64,000 bases of DNA from Clostridiaceae bacterium (lineage in GTDB: Bacteria; Bacillota; Clostridia; Lachnospirales; Lachnospiraceae), in contig QXXC01000002.1 in NCBI GenBank assembly GCA_009911305.1, forward strand, positions 177,119 through 241,118, given 5' to 3'. Positions 26,369-35,422 of this stretch are shown here, piece by piece (the stretch's first letter is position 1; the number at the start of each line of letters is the position of its first letter). The notes beneath the pieces are model-generated. The model saw nothing but the letters and a program-made list of their open reading frames with translations, had not been told where the DNA came from and ran no database searches. Both the position numbers and the translations under genes were made by a program.

Positions 26369-27673
26369 ATGTATGAACAGATACCCCAGCTCATTAAGAA
26401 GTCCGAGACGGTAGGGCGCATTGGGAAAATTGAAAATGTTGTGGGCATGTCTATGGAAGCCTCCGGAGGCCGGGCCGGGATTGGGGATCTTGTGATGATT
26501 TACAATGAAGAGCAGGGCCGCCAGACGCCGGCTGAGGTAGTGGGCTTCAAAGAAGGCAGGATTCAGCTTATGACCTATGAGGCGACAAGCGGAATTACCT
26601 CAGGCAGCTTTGTGCGAAATACCCGGAGGCGTTTAACGGTTCCTGTCGGAGATTTCCTGCGGGGCAGAATCATAAACGCCATGGGCGAACCTATGGACGG
26701 CGGGCCGGAGATTGACCGGAGCGTCTGCTATACGGTCAACAGCCCCTATACGAACCCTTTAAACCGCCCCCCGATCCGGGAGCGCCTGGAATTTGGCGTC
26801 AAGGCCATCGACGGTCTGAACACCATCGGGAAAGGCCAGAGGATCGGGATTTTCGCCGGCTCCGGCGTCGGGAAGAGTACCCTGATGGGTATGATTGCCA
26901 AAAATGTAAAGACAGATATCAATGTCATCGCCCTGGTGGGCGAGCGCGGCCGCGAGGTTCTGGAGTTCATCCAGAAGGATCTCGGGGAAGAGGGCATGAA
27001 GCGTTCCGTGCTGGTGGTTGCCACCTCGGATCAGCCCGCGATGCTGCGCATGAAGTGCCCGCTGGTCGCCACGACGATAGCGGAGTATTTCAGAGATCAG
27101 GGAATGGACGTCCTTTTGATGATGGATTCCCTGACGCGTTACGCCATGGCGCAGCGCGAGATCGGCCTGGCAATCGGCGAACCCCCGATTGCCAGAGGCT
27201 ACACCCCGTCCATCTATGCAGAATTTCCAAAGCTTCTGGAGCGCAGCGGTAATTTCAGCAAAGGCTCGATCACAGGAGTATATACGGTTCTGGTCGAGGG
27301 CGACGACACCAACGAGCCGATTGCCGATACGGTAAGAGGTATTCTGGACGGCCATATTGTACTCAGCCGCCAGCTTGCCAATGAGAACCATTTTCCGGCT
27401 ATCGACATCGGGGCGAGTATTTCCAGACTTATGGTTGAGATTGTGCCGGACGGTCACAGACAGGCCGCGGCCCGCATGCGCAACCTCCTGGGACTTTACC
27501 AGAAGAATGCGGATCTGATTTCAATCGGAGCTTACAAGAAGGGCACGAATTCGGCCCTGGATGAGGCGGTGGCAAGGATTAACCGCATCAACGGCTTTTT
27601 ACAGCAGGATATTAAAGAGAGCTTTTCATATGAGGAAACCCTGAAGATGATTGAGGAGATTGTCGGCCGCTAA
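26369..27673 (+). CDS. fliI: Flagellar export ATPase FliI
   Basis: A 434-residue ATPase of the flagellar type III export apparatus, related to F1 beta subunits. Walker A is FAGSGVGKSTLMG and Walker B is VLLMMDSLTRYA. The segments GEPMDGGPE, GERGREVLEF and GYTPSIYAEFPKLLERSG are typical of the family. The ATG follows AAGGTGATG. It sits between fliH and fliJ, its two regulatory partners. Confidence 0.97.
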   Translation: MYEQIPQLIKKSETVGRIGKIENVVGMSMEASGGRAGIGDLVMIYNEEQGRQTPAEVVGFKEGRIQLMTYEATSGITSGSFVRNTRRRLTVPVGDFLRGRIINAMGEPMDGGPEIDRSVCYTVNSPYTNPLNRPPIRERLEFGVKAIDGLNTIGKGQRIGIFAGSGVGKSTLMGMIAKNVKTDINVIALVGERGREVLEFIQKDLGEEGMKRSVLVVATSDQPAMLRMKCPLVATTIAEYFRDQGMDVLLMMDSLTRYAMAQREIGLAIGEPPIARGYTPSIYAEFPKLLERSGNFSKGSITGVYTVLVEGDDTNEPIADTVRGILDGHIVLSRQLANENHFPAIDIGASISRLMVEIVPDGHRQAAARMRNLLGLYQKNADLISIGAYKKGTNSALDEAVARINRINGFLQQDIKESFSYEETLKMIEEIVGR

Positions 27674-27696
27674 GCCGGCCGTCCGGAGGGATGAGG

Positions 27697-28155
27697 ATGA
27701 AGCGGTTTCGATACAGCCTGGAGACAGTTCTGGACTATAAACAGCAGATCCTGGACAATGAAAAGGCAGAGCACGCTGTGATTATCAGGCGGGTGGATCA
27801 GAAAAAGGAAGAGATACGCAGGCTGAAGGATGAGCTGATGAGTTTTCACCACGGCTTTGACGAGTCAAAAAGTATTGGCGCGCCGATCGAGAGCTTCCGT
27901 CTGTATGACATGTGTATCGGCCTGATGGAGGAGAAGATTAATATCCGGAAAGAGCAGCTCACCCATTTAAAAAAAGAAGAAGAAAAGAAAAAACAGCAGG
28001 TAATTGCGGCTAAAGTGGATGCTTCCAAATTTGAGAAATTGAAGGGCCGCAGGCAGGAAGAATACCGGAAAGCGGAGGCAAAGGAGGAGGAGAACTTTAT
28101 TGAGGAATTTGTCACGCGCGGCTACACGGCAGGCAATCCTTCCTCCGGGGAGTGA
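27697..28155 (+). CDS. fliJ: Flagellar FliJ protein
   Basis: A 152-residue coiled-coil protein, FliJ by sequence start (MKRFRYSLETVLDYK), heptad-like charged pattern and position after fliI. FliJ is the central stalk of the export ATPase. I prefer ATG 27697 because GGAGGG ends 6 bases before it; the in-frame ATG at 27691 is immediately next to that site. Confidence 0.88.
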   Translation: MKRFRYSLETVLDYKQQILDNEKAEHAVIIRRVDQKKEEIRRLKDELMSFHHGFDESKSIGAPIESFRLYDMCIGLMEEKINIRKEQLTHLKKEEEKKKQQVIAAKVDASKFEKLKGRRQEEYRKAEAKEEENFIEEFVTRGYTAGNPSSGE

Positions 28156-28250
28156 GAGTAAGTGAACAGGGTAATTACAGCCGGAGACGGCTGATAATTA
28201 TATAGAACCAATTGACACAGCATTACGATCATTCAGAAAGGAGGGAAAGA

Positions 28251-29498
28251 ATGGCAGGAATTGACATGGCGCGTCTGACCGCAGCATCGTCCGTGAAGTC
28301 ATCGTCCGTTAAAAAGGAAAGCGGCTCATCCGCATCCGTGAAGGAGACGTCAAAATCGGATTTTGCCAGCATGATGCAGGGCAAGGCGGATGAGGCTGCC
28401 TCAGGAGCTCAGAAAAACGACGCTCCGGTGAAGGGGCAGGATAAGGACGCGAATGAAAAGCCGCTCGGAAAAGATGACAAAAAAGATTCGGCTCCTGTAA
28501 AGGAGGAAACGGATCTGTCTGAAGCGATGCGGGAGCTCCAGGCAGCGCTGGGCCAGATGATGGTACAGGCCGCGGGAGAGGAAGAAGGCGAAACGGAGTT
28601 TGTTCTGGAAGGGCAGCCGGAAGCTGTGGAATCCGCAGAAGGCGTACAGAATGTACAGTCGGCGCAGACAGCCGCCTCAGAAAACCTGATTCCGGAAGCG
28701 CTGCCTGAGACACAGCCGGCGTCAGAGACCGTACCGCAGCAGACGTCTGATATGCAGGACGTTTTGCCGGCGCAGCCACATTTGGCGTCAGGGCAGAACA
28801 GGCAGGCTCTCACAGAGGAACAGGCAGTTAAGGCAGAGCCCGAATCGGTGAAGGAGAAGCCGCAGGAGGTTTCCCGTTCGCCCGAGATGTCCGCAGACAG
28901 AGGACAGGATACGGCAAATGCGGACATTGTCCCGCAGATAAAGGCGCAGGGAGATTCCCATGAGGGCAAAGCCGGACAGGACGGCCGCACAGGAGAGGCG
29001 GAGGTTCAGAACATGGCGGGTTCCCATATGACGGCAGAGCGGCCGCAGGACGCTTTTGAGGTCAGCGGGATTCCACAGGAAAAAGCGCAGACGCTTAAGA
29101 CAACGCCGGATACCCTTGGCTATGACCTGGGAAACAGGCTGGCGTCCTCGCTTCCGAAGAGCAACGGCACGCTTACGATTGAGCTGGAACCGGCTTCGCT
29201 GGGAAAGCTGACGATCCGGGTGGTATATGAGGCCGGAAAGGCAGCGGTATCGATTCTGTCGGCGAACCCGAAAACGGTGGAGCTTTTAAGCCAGAAGGCA
29301 GGCGAGATCGCCCGGATTCTGGAGGAAAAGACAGGGCAGGAGACGGTTGTATACACGCCGGAACAAAAAAGCCCTTACGGCGACGAGAGTCAGGCCGACC
29401 GGGAGAGACAGCGGCAGGAGCAGGAAAACCGCGGGCAGCAGGATAAAAAGAACCAGTCGGAGTCCTTCACACAGATGCTTCGTCTGGGGCTGGTTTAG
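28251..29498 (+). CDS. fliK: Flagellar hook-length control protein FliK
   Basis: A 415-residue molecular ruler that sets hook length and switches export from rod/hook to filament substrates. The N-terminal 260 residues are low complexity (S, K, Q, E, P), as usual. The conserved C-terminal domain begins near NGTLTIELEPASLGKLTIRV and continues through VVYEAGKAAVSILSANPKTVELL. The ATG at 28251 follows AAAGGAGGG; the upstream in-frame start has no site. A second protein with a FliK-like C-terminus lies at 62079. Confidence 0.92.
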   Translation: MAGIDMARLTAASSVKSSSVKKESGSSASVKETSKSDFASMMQGKADEAASGAQKNDAPVKGQDKDANEKPLGKDDKKDSAPVKEETDLSEAMRELQAALGQMMVQAAGEEEGETEFVLEGQPEAVESAEGVQNVQSAQTAASENLIPEALPETQPASETVPQQTSDMQDVLPAQPHLASGQNRQALTEEQAVKAEPESVKEKPQEVSRSPEMSADRGQDTANADIVPQIKAQGDSHEGKAGQDGRTGEAEVQNMAGSHMTAERPQDAFEVSGIPQEKAQTLKTTPDTLGYDLGNRLASSLPKSNGTLTIELEPASLGKLTIRVVYEAGKAAVSILSANPKTVELLSQKAGEIARILEEKTGQETVVYTPEQKSPYGDESQADRERQRQEQENRGQQDKKNQSESFTQMLRLGLV

Positions 29499-29515
29499 AT
29501 GAAGGAGGAGATGTA

Positions 29516-30106
29516 ATGGCAGAGGTTGGAGCAGTCAGCAGCACGGCAGATCCGTATGCGCCGACATACTATAACCCGGGCTCAAATGAGAAAAACACGC
29601 TGACCATCACGAGCTATTTCAAGCTTCTGGCAGCGCAGCTTGCGAACCAGGATATGTCCAATCCCATGGACAACAGCGAGATGATGGCGCAGATGGTGCA
29701 GATGGCGATGGTGCAGTCCTTAAGCGCGATGACCGAATCCGTTCAGACATCCACGGCGGTATCCACACAGACGTATGCAGCCGGGCTGATAGGGCAGGAA
29801 ATCACGGTCGCTATAACAAAGGAAAATGAAAACGGGACGGGAAGTGTTCCGAGCGGTGTGAAATACGGTATTGTAGAGTCGGTTGACTTTACGACAGGAA
29901 CGCCGGTATTCAAGCTGCAGGGTGATGATAAGAAATACCCGCTCTCTTACGTGCTCGGTATGGGCAAGATTGACGACCCCTACGCCTCAAGCGGCGAGGA
30001 GGACGGCAAAGGAGACGGCGATGCGGGAGCTGCCGCGAAGCTGGCGGGAAACAGTACAAACGATAAAAACAGCAATCCGCTGTATGATCCGACTCTCTTC
30101 ATGTAG
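29516..30106 (+). CDS. flgD: Flagellar hook-capping protein FlgD
   Basis: A 196-residue hook assembly scaffold. The N-terminal region contains FKLLAAQLANQDMSNPMDN and MMAQMVQMAMVQSL, the FlgD signature. The C-terminal half, with a beta-rich cap domain (LIGQEITVAI through GIVESVDFTTGTPVFKL), ends in a G/D/A-rich tail. The ATG follows AAGGAGGAG. It is placed after fliK as in other Firmicutes. Confidence 0.93.
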   Translation: MAEVGAVSSTADPYAPTYYNPGSNEKNTLTITSYFKLLAAQLANQDMSNPMDNSEMMAQMVQMAMVQSLSAMTESVQTSTAVSTQTYAAGLIGQEITVAITKENENGTGSVPSGVKYGIVESVDFTTGTPVFKLQGDDKKYPLSYVLGMGKIDDPYASSGEEDGKGDGDAGAAAKLAGNSTNDKNSNPLYDPTLFM

Positions 30107-30140
30107 CTGAGCCTCATACGCGGCTGGAAAGGACCATATT

Positions 30141-30527
30141 ATGGGTTTAAACGGAGTACATCATCTGAGTGTTGAGAGTGCCTCCGGGGCAGATCGGAGA
30201 CAGTCACAGCCCGTCAGTCAGACGGGGCATGCAGGGGCGAGCTTTGGGGAGCTTTTGCGGGGCAAGGTCAATGAGAGCCTGAACTTTTCAAAGCACGCGG
30301 CAAAGCGCATGGACGAACGGGGCATCCACATGGACAGCCGTCTTCTGGGAAACTTAGAGCAGGCGGTGGAGGCGGCCCGGCAAAAGGGAGCAAGGGACGT
30401 AGCGGTGATCGGCAGGGAAGGCGTATTCATCGTGAATGTGCCGAACAACATTGTTGTCACCACGATGTCGCAGGACGAGACAGAGAAAAAAATTTTCACA
30501 AATATTGACAGCGCTGTTCTGATGTAG
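30141..30527 (+). CDS. TIGR02530-type flagellar operon protein
   Basis: A 128-residue protein of the family named only as a flagellar operon protein in Firmicutes and spirochaete-like operons. The conserved core is LNFSKHAAKRMDERGIHM and FIVNVPNNIVVTTM. Its position between flgD and flgE is the family's usual place. It may act in hook assembly or export, but the function is not established. The ATG follows GGAAAGGA. Confidence 0.9.
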   Translation: MGLNGVHHLSVESASGADRRQSQPVSQTGHAGASFGELLRGKVNESLNFSKHAAKRMDERGIHMDSRLLGNLEQAVEAARQKGARDVAVIGREGVFIVNVPNNIVVTTMSQDETEKKIFTNIDSAVLM

Positions 30528-30600
30528 GCAGGACCGCTAAGGAGGCCGTGCCGGACGCCCGATGCGCGGCCGGCATAGAGAACAGCAGAAAGGGAAAGAA

Positions 30601-31545
30601 ATGTTAAGAGCAATGGATTCAGCAGTCGCAGGGCTGCGCGCGCACCAGAATAAACTGGACGTAATCGGACATAATATCGCAAACGTGAATACATTTGGTT
30701 TTAAGTCACAGGTTTACAGCTTCCAGGAGGCGATGTATCAGACGACGAATGCATCGACGAAAGGCACGAATAATGCCGGTGGTACAAACGCAGCTCAGTT
30801 TGGTTATGGCGCCCTGATGGGAACAATCGCAACAGATATGACGGCGTCCACGCCTACCTATGTGGGCGGGTTGAACGCGAGTATCAACGGAGATGGATTT
30901 TTCATGACGTATGCCACTCCTACGCTTCCGAACGACGCCGTTACGGACATAAAAAAAGTAGACTTTGATTACACCCGCGTGGGACAGTTTAAACTTGACA
31001 GCAATGGTTTCCTTGTAGACGGCAATGGCCGGTTTGTATATGGCTTCAGGGGAACGGATCCGAGTGATGTTACTAATAACCCAATCGATACAACCAAGCT
31101 GGTAGCTCTGAGAGCCCCGGATACCGCTACCTCGTATTCTGCGGATCCCAGCGTGGCGGTTCTGGAATTAGCCAATATCCAGATTAATAAGCTGGGTGAG
31201 ATAACGGCTACCATCAAAGACACGACAGCAGGTTCTACTATAGACGGAACCGTTATTTCTCTTGGTAAATTAGCGATTGCCACTTTCCAGAACCCGGAAG
31301 GTCTGACGAAAAAGGGTCAGTATTACTACGGGGCTACAGAAAGTGACAATACCGGTAAATCGTCGGCCACAATCCCCGGCGGTACCACGTCAGACTTAAT
31401 GACAGGCTATCTGGAGGCATCCAACGTAGACCTGGCAACCCAGTTCTCTGACATGATTACCACCCAGAGAGGCTTCCAGGCCAACTCCAAGCTTATCACG
31501 GTAAGCGATGAAATTTTAAACGAATTAGTAAACATGAAACGATAA
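30601..31545 (+). CDS. flgE: Flagellar hook protein FlgE
   Basis: A 314-residue hook protein, at the short end for FlgE but complete. The N-terminal rod/hook helix has AHQNKLDVIGHNIANVNTFG and the C-terminus YLEASNVDLATQFSDMITTQ with GFQANSKLITVSDEIL. Central domains lie between. ATG 30601 follows AGAAAGGGAAAG; the frame also runs upstream without a start signal. It lies after the TIGR02530 gene and before a strong hairpin. Confidence 0.93.
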   Translation: MLRAMDSAVAGLRAHQNKLDVIGHNIANVNTFGFKSQVYSFQEAMYQTTNASTKGTNNAGGTNAAQFGYGALMGTIATDMTASTPTYVGGLNASINGDGFFMTYATPTLPNDAVTDIKKVDFDYTRVGQFKLDSNGFLVDGNGRFVYGFRGTDPSDVTNNPIDTTKLVALRAPDTATSYSADPSVAVLELANIQINKLGEITATIKDTTAGSTIDGTVISLGKLAIATFQNPEGLTKKGQYYYGATESDNTGKSSATIPGGTTSDLMTGYLEASNVDLATQFSDMITTQRGFQANSKLITVSDEILNELVNMKR

Positions 31546-31565
31546 TCCGTGACATAATATAAAAA

Positions 31566-31603
31566 GCGGCCATCCGGATCCGGTCGGGATCCGGAATGGC
31601 CGC
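31566..31603 (-). terminator. Strong hairpin after flgE, oriented as a minus-strand terminator
   Basis: Arms GCGGCCAT-CCGGATCC and GGATCCGG-A-ATGGCCGC pair almost completely, with a 5-base loop. The plus strand has no T-run after it, but the minus strand reads into TTTTT directly after the stem. So it fits a terminator for antisense transcription, or on the plus-strand messenger an RNA stability or processing element. Confidence 0.55.
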
Positions 31604-31626
31604 ACTGACAGGAAAGAAGGGCGCAG

Positions 31627-31827
31627 ATGATTAAAATGACCCGTCTGAGCGGAGAAGTCATTTACCTGAATTACATTCAAATACAATATCTCGAGTCAAT
31701 CCCGGAGACGAAAGTCATGATGGTAAACGGCGATTATTACCTGGTAAAGGATTCGGTGGAGGAGATATTACGGCAAGTGAAAGATTTTTTGCATGCTTGT
31801 GTTGCTTTTAGGGATAAACTCCTGTAA
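31627..31827 (+). CDS. flbD: Flagellar protein FlbD
   Basis: A 66-residue FlbD-family protein, found between flgE and motA or fliL in many Firmicutes. It matches the family start MIKMTRLSGEVIYLN, and the core IQYLESIPETKVMMVNGDYY. A small basic and hydrophobic tail follows. The function is unclear; it is not the sigma-54 regulator of the same name in Caulobacter. The ATG follows GAAAGAAGGG. Confidence 0.88.
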   Translation: MIKMTRLSGEVIYLNYIQIQYLESIPETKVMMVNGDYYLVKDSVEEILRQVKDFLHACVAFRDKLL

Positions 31828-31902
31828 AATAGTCAAAGGGCGCAGCAGTGCAAATACAGGACTGCTGCACAGGGGGCAGCATAGCATAGGAGGTACGGCA
31901 AG

Positions 31903-32715
31903 GTGGATTTAACAACAATTATCGGAATCGTCTTTGGAACGGTGTTAATCGTCAATGGTATTGGCATAGCGAAGCTGGGAAATTTCTTTGATATGCCCAG
32001 TATCCTGATCGTAGTGGGTGGAACCTTTGCGGCGATTATAGCAAGCTATCCGTTATCGATTTTGAAGGATATGCCAAAGCATTTCAAGGTTTTGCTCCGG
32101 GGAAAACAGTACAATATTCCGAAGCTCGTGGATCAGCTCGTGGATCTGGCGATGGTAGCCAGACAGAGCGGCCTGCTGGCCCTGGAGGAAAAGGCGGAAG
32201 AGATCAAGGATCCCTTCTTAAAGCAGAGTCTTTTAATGATCGTCGATGCGAATGATCCGGATCGGGTACGTGTGCTGCTGGAGAGGGAGCTGGAGAACCA
32301 GATGACCCGTCATGACCAGGTGGCAGGGTTATACGAAAAGGGATCCGCCTATGCGCCGGCCTTTGGTATGATCGGTACGCTGGTAGGTCTGGTAAACATG
32401 CTTAAGGGCATGGACTTAGGTTCCAGCGACGGCGCTGCAACCCTGGGCCAGGATATGGGCGTGGCTCTGATTACCACCTTCTATGGAAGCGTTCTGTCGA
32501 ACCTGATCTTCCATCCGATTGCTAAAAAGCTCCGCATCCGCCAGGATGAGGAGGAACTGTACTGCTCCACGATTATTGAGGGTATCATCGCGATCCAGGC
32601 GGGAGAGAATCCCAAATACTTAAGAGAGCATTTGCTCGCCTCACTTAAGCAGTCCCAGCAGAAGAAGCTGCTTTCCAAGGCGGCCAGTGCGCCTGCTGCG
32701 GGGGGTGACGACTGA
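31903..32715 (+). CDS. motA: Flagellar motor stator protein MotA
   Basis: A 270-residue stator subunit with four membrane helices: near residues 2-22, 31-52, 149-170 and 185-205. Conserved segments include ILIVVGGTFAAIIASYP, PAFGMIGTLVGLV and TTFYGSVLSNLIFHPI. The long cytoplasmic loop carries charged residues that contact FliG. The GTG start follows AGGAGG with a 9-base gap. Its stop overlaps the motB start by one base (TGATG). Confidence 0.95.
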   Translation: MDLTTIIGIVFGTVLIVNGIGIAKLGNFFDMPSILIVVGGTFAAIIASYPLSILKDMPKHFKVLLRGKQYNIPKLVDQLVDLAMVARQSGLLALEEKAEEIKDPFLKQSLLMIVDANDPDRVRVLLERELENQMTRHDQVAGLYEKGSAYAPAFGMIGTLVGLVNMLKGMDLGSSDGAATLGQDMGVALITTFYGSVLSNLIFHPIAKKLRIRQDEEELYCSTIIEGIIAIQAGENPKYLREHLLASLKQSQQKKLLSKAASAPAAGGDD

Positions 32716-33818
32716 TGAAGAAAAAAGATCGCCCTACAGACGGCGGCGGAAACTGGATGGATACATACGGAGACATGGTGACGCTGCTTTTGTGTTTCTT
32801 TGTTCTCCTGTTTTCCATGTCGAGCCTTGACTCGAAGAAATGGGAAGTATTCGTCCGCAGTATCACTCCGGATAAGGATATTTCGCAGGATGATGTTGTG
32901 CTCAACGGTGAACTGGATGAAAACGGCCAGATTGGCGGAAGCGACGAGATTCCGGAGGCAGAGGTTGATATGGACACCTTATACCTCACCATCGCCCAGA
33001 TGATGGAGGATGAGGGGATTAATGATGTAACCGTATCACGCGGAGACGGCTATACGTTTATCGTATTCCATGACAATGCCTTCTTTGACGGAGACAGCTC
33101 CCAGCTCACGGCAGAAGGAAAAAAGGTCATGGATGTATTCTGCGAGGCGGTGGCTCCGGCCAACAGCCAGATCCAGCAGGTAAATATCATGGCGCATACA
33201 GCGCAGGGCGATCCGGATAAGCCGAACAATCCCAGGACGGACCGTATGCTGTCAGCCATGCGTTCCGCTGAAGTAACTATCTACATGCAGGCAAAGGATG
33301 TGCTGGATCCGGAAAAGATGATTGACGTCAGCTACGGCCAGTTCCGGCCCATTGCTTCCAACGAAACGCGGGAGGGCAGGGCGCAGAACCGGCGTGTTGA
33401 GCTTCTGTTGATTGATGAAGGCGCAGATGTGCGTTCACTGAATGAGTATTATGAAGAATACACCAGTGGAATCAATTCGGACAGTACGGTCGTTGTCGGC
33501 GGCCAGACCGATACAGGAGAACACGGCTTCGAGTCTTCGGATCCGGGCGCGCAGGGAGCTGCGGACGCAGAGGCCAGCATGATGGCTCCTCTGACAGGAG
33601 AGGAGGCGCAGCCTCCGGCAGGGGCAGAAGAATTCCAGATGCCTCTTCCGACCGGTGATTTGGCGCCGGAGGGCGGTTTCCCGATGCCGTTCCCCTCAGC
33701 GGACGGAGCGGCTCCGGCGGATGCGGCGGCCCCTGTGGACCCGGCAGCTCAGGCGGCTCCGGATGTGGAGGAAGGTTTCCCGATGCCTTCTTCATTAGAG
33801 GTTCCGGTATCGGAATAA
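32715..33818 (+). CDS. motB: Flagellar motor stator protein MotB
   Basis: A 367-residue stator subunit. The single N-terminal helix holds the ion-binding aspartate in WMDTYGDMVTLLLCFFVLL. The OmpA-like domain (about residues 110-235) is divergent, with VNIMAHTAQGD in place of the usual GHTD, but NRRVELLLID is conserved. The last 120 residues are an unusual tail rich in A, P, E and G with repeated FPMP-type motifs (EGGFPMPFPS, EEGFPMPSS, EEFQMPLP). MotB normally ends soon after the OmpA domain, so this tail stands out. Confidence 0.9.
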   Translation: MKKKDRPTDGGGNWMDTYGDMVTLLLCFFVLLFSMSSLDSKKWEVFVRSITPDKDISQDDVVLNGELDENGQIGGSDEIPEAEVDMDTLYLTIAQMMEDEGINDVTVSRGDGYTFIVFHDNAFFDGDSSQLTAEGKKVMDVFCEAVAPANSQIQQVNIMAHTAQGDPDKPNNPRTDRMLSAMRSAEVTIYMQAKDVLDPEKMIDVSYGQFRPIASNETREGRAQNRRVELLLIDEGADVRSLNEYYEEYTSGINSDSTVVVGGQTDTGEHGFESSDPGAQGAADAEASMMAPLTGEEAQPPAGAEEFQMPLPTGDLAPEGGFPMPFPSADGAAPADAAAPVDPAAQAAPDVEEGFPMPSSLEVPVSE

Positions 33819-33842
33819 TTATAGAAAAGGTGGCTTAAAGCA

Positions 33843-34937
33843 ATGGCAGATGTATTATCCCAAAGTCAGATCGACGCGCTTTTGAAGTCCATGCAGAACA
33901 GCGAACCTGAGCAGGAGCCCAAGGTAGTTGAACAGAAGCAAACTCAGACGCAGAAGCCAAAGCCGGAGGCGGAGGAGAAGAAATACAGCAGGTATGACTT
34001 CTACAGCCCCCGTAAGTTTACAAAAGAGAAGATGAAGATCCTGACGAGCGTATTTGAAAACTACGCCCGGATCATTACCTCTCAGGTAAACGGAATTTTC
34101 CGCGTTATGACAGACATAACGGTTATGGAGGTTCAGGAGCGCAGGTATTATGAATATGTAAATGCATTCCATGAGAATGATTGTATGACGCTGATTGACG
34201 CCACTGTGCTGGAGAAGGGAAAGAATAATGTTCCTCTTATGATGTATGTAACGCCGGGCCTGGTAATCACCCTGATCAACCGTATGCTGGGCGGAGGCGA
34301 GGATATTTTAAAGGTAGAACCCGAATATCGTTATTCAGACGTCGAGATGGCCCTTTACCGAAGGGTGGTGGAGTATTTTACCGCCGCCTTAAAGGATGGC
34401 TTTTCCAATTATATCAACATCCTGTTTCAGATACAGCGGATAGAAGAGAATCCCAGCATGGTGCAGGAGCTTGGACTTGACGAGACGGTGGCGATTATCC
34501 ACCTGAACGTGGATGTGTCCGGCCTGGCAGTGGAGAAGATCCGGATCTGTATGCCGGGTACGCTGCTGGAATTTATCTTCTCCATGATAGACAGCCGCAA
34601 GCATATTGCGAGAGGCTTTGCCTATGAGGATAACAAGGATATCATTATGGACAATATCCGTTATACGCAGCTTCCTGTGACAGGGCAGCTCGGTACGGTA
34701 GAGCTTGATCTGCAGGATATCTACCATCTGAAGATAGGCGACATCATTGATCTGAACAAGCCCAAGAACAGCAGCGTAAAGCTGTATGTGGGCAGACAGC
34801 CCTGGTTTACCGGACAGATGGGCGTATACAAGAAAAATGTGGCTGTACGCATTGAAGAAAGAACCTATGAAAGCGAAGAGGACATCGAAGAAAACGCAGA
34901 GGAATTTGAACCTGCGTACGCCGTAGGCGAAGGATGA
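33843..34937 (+). CDS. fliM: Flagellar motor switch protein FliM
   Basis: A 364-residue C-ring protein. The N-terminal CheY-P-binding motif is LSQSQIDALLKSM, followed by an E/Q/K-rich linker and the CheC-like middle domain (MTLIDATVLEK, YVTPGLVITLINRMLGGGED). The C-terminal SpoA domain reads LPVTGQLGTVELDLQDIYHL. It precedes cheY, its binding partner. fliL, usual just upstream, is missing. The ATG follows AAGGTGG. Confidence 0.95.
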   Translation: MADVLSQSQIDALLKSMQNSEPEQEPKVVEQKQTQTQKPKPEAEEKKYSRYDFYSPRKFTKEKMKILTSVFENYARIITSQVNGIFRVMTDITVMEVQERRYYEYVNAFHENDCMTLIDATVLEKGKNNVPLMMYVTPGLVITLINRMLGGGEDILKVEPEYRYSDVEMALYRRVVEYFTAALKDGFSNYINILFQIQRIEENPSMVQELGLDETVAIIHLNVDVSGLAVEKIRICMPGTLLEFIFSMIDSRKHIARGFAYEDNKDIIMDNIRYTQLPVTGQLGTVELDLQDIYHLKIGDIIDLNKPKNSSVKLYVGRQPWFTGQMGVYKKNVAVRIEERTYESEEDIEENAEEFEPAYAVGEG

Positions 34938-35045
34938 CCGGACTGCTTTAAAATCTGAGCAGATTTTATACATAGAGAATTTAAGCGGCGGCAGGTGAAA
35001 AGCAGGAAAGCTGCTGCGAATTAAAGAAAAAGAGAGGAAATAAAA

Positions 35046-35408
35046 ATGGCAAAGATTATGTTGGTTGATGATGCGGCATTTATGCGGATGATGATTAAAA
35101 AAGCGCTGACCGCCAGTGGCTACACGGATTTTGTGGAGGCCCAGGACGGAGCGGAGGCTGTACAGAAGTACGGCGAGGAGAAGCCGGATATGGTGATCAT
35201 GGATATCACCATGCCGAATATGGACGGCCTGCAGGCGCTCAAAAAGATCAAGGAATCTGACGCAGGAGCCAAGGTTGTGATGTGTACCGCTATGGGTCAG
35301 GAGAGCATGGTAGTGGATGCGATCAAGTCCGGAGCCAGAGACTTTATCGTTAAGCCGTTTAATGCGGACAGGATTGTTCAGACGGTTAATGCCGTACTGG
35401 GCAAATAG
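35046..35408 (+). CDS. cheY: Chemotaxis response regulator CheY
   Basis: A 120-residue single-domain receiver. The phosphorylation site is D53 in MVIMDITMPNMDG, with acidic residues D8 and D9, the switch threonine in VVMCTAMGQ and the lysine in FIVKPF. When phosphorylated by CheA (not in this window) it binds FliM and FliY. It lies between fliM and the displaced flgC. The ATG follows AAGAGAGGAAAT. Confidence 0.95.
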   Translation: MAKIMLVDDAAFMRMMIKKALTASGYTDFVEAQDGAEAVQKYGEEKPDMVIMDITMPNMDGLQALKKIKESDAGAKVVMCTAMGQESMVVDAIKSGARDFIVKPFNADRIVQTVNAVLGK

Positions 35409-35422
35409 CAGGGGGAATAAAA

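Noticed and set aside
34950..34967. Palindrome AAAATCTG-AG-CAGATTTT before cheY
   Set aside because: The two-base loop and the lack of a following T-run do not fit a terminator; no regulator site is known for it.
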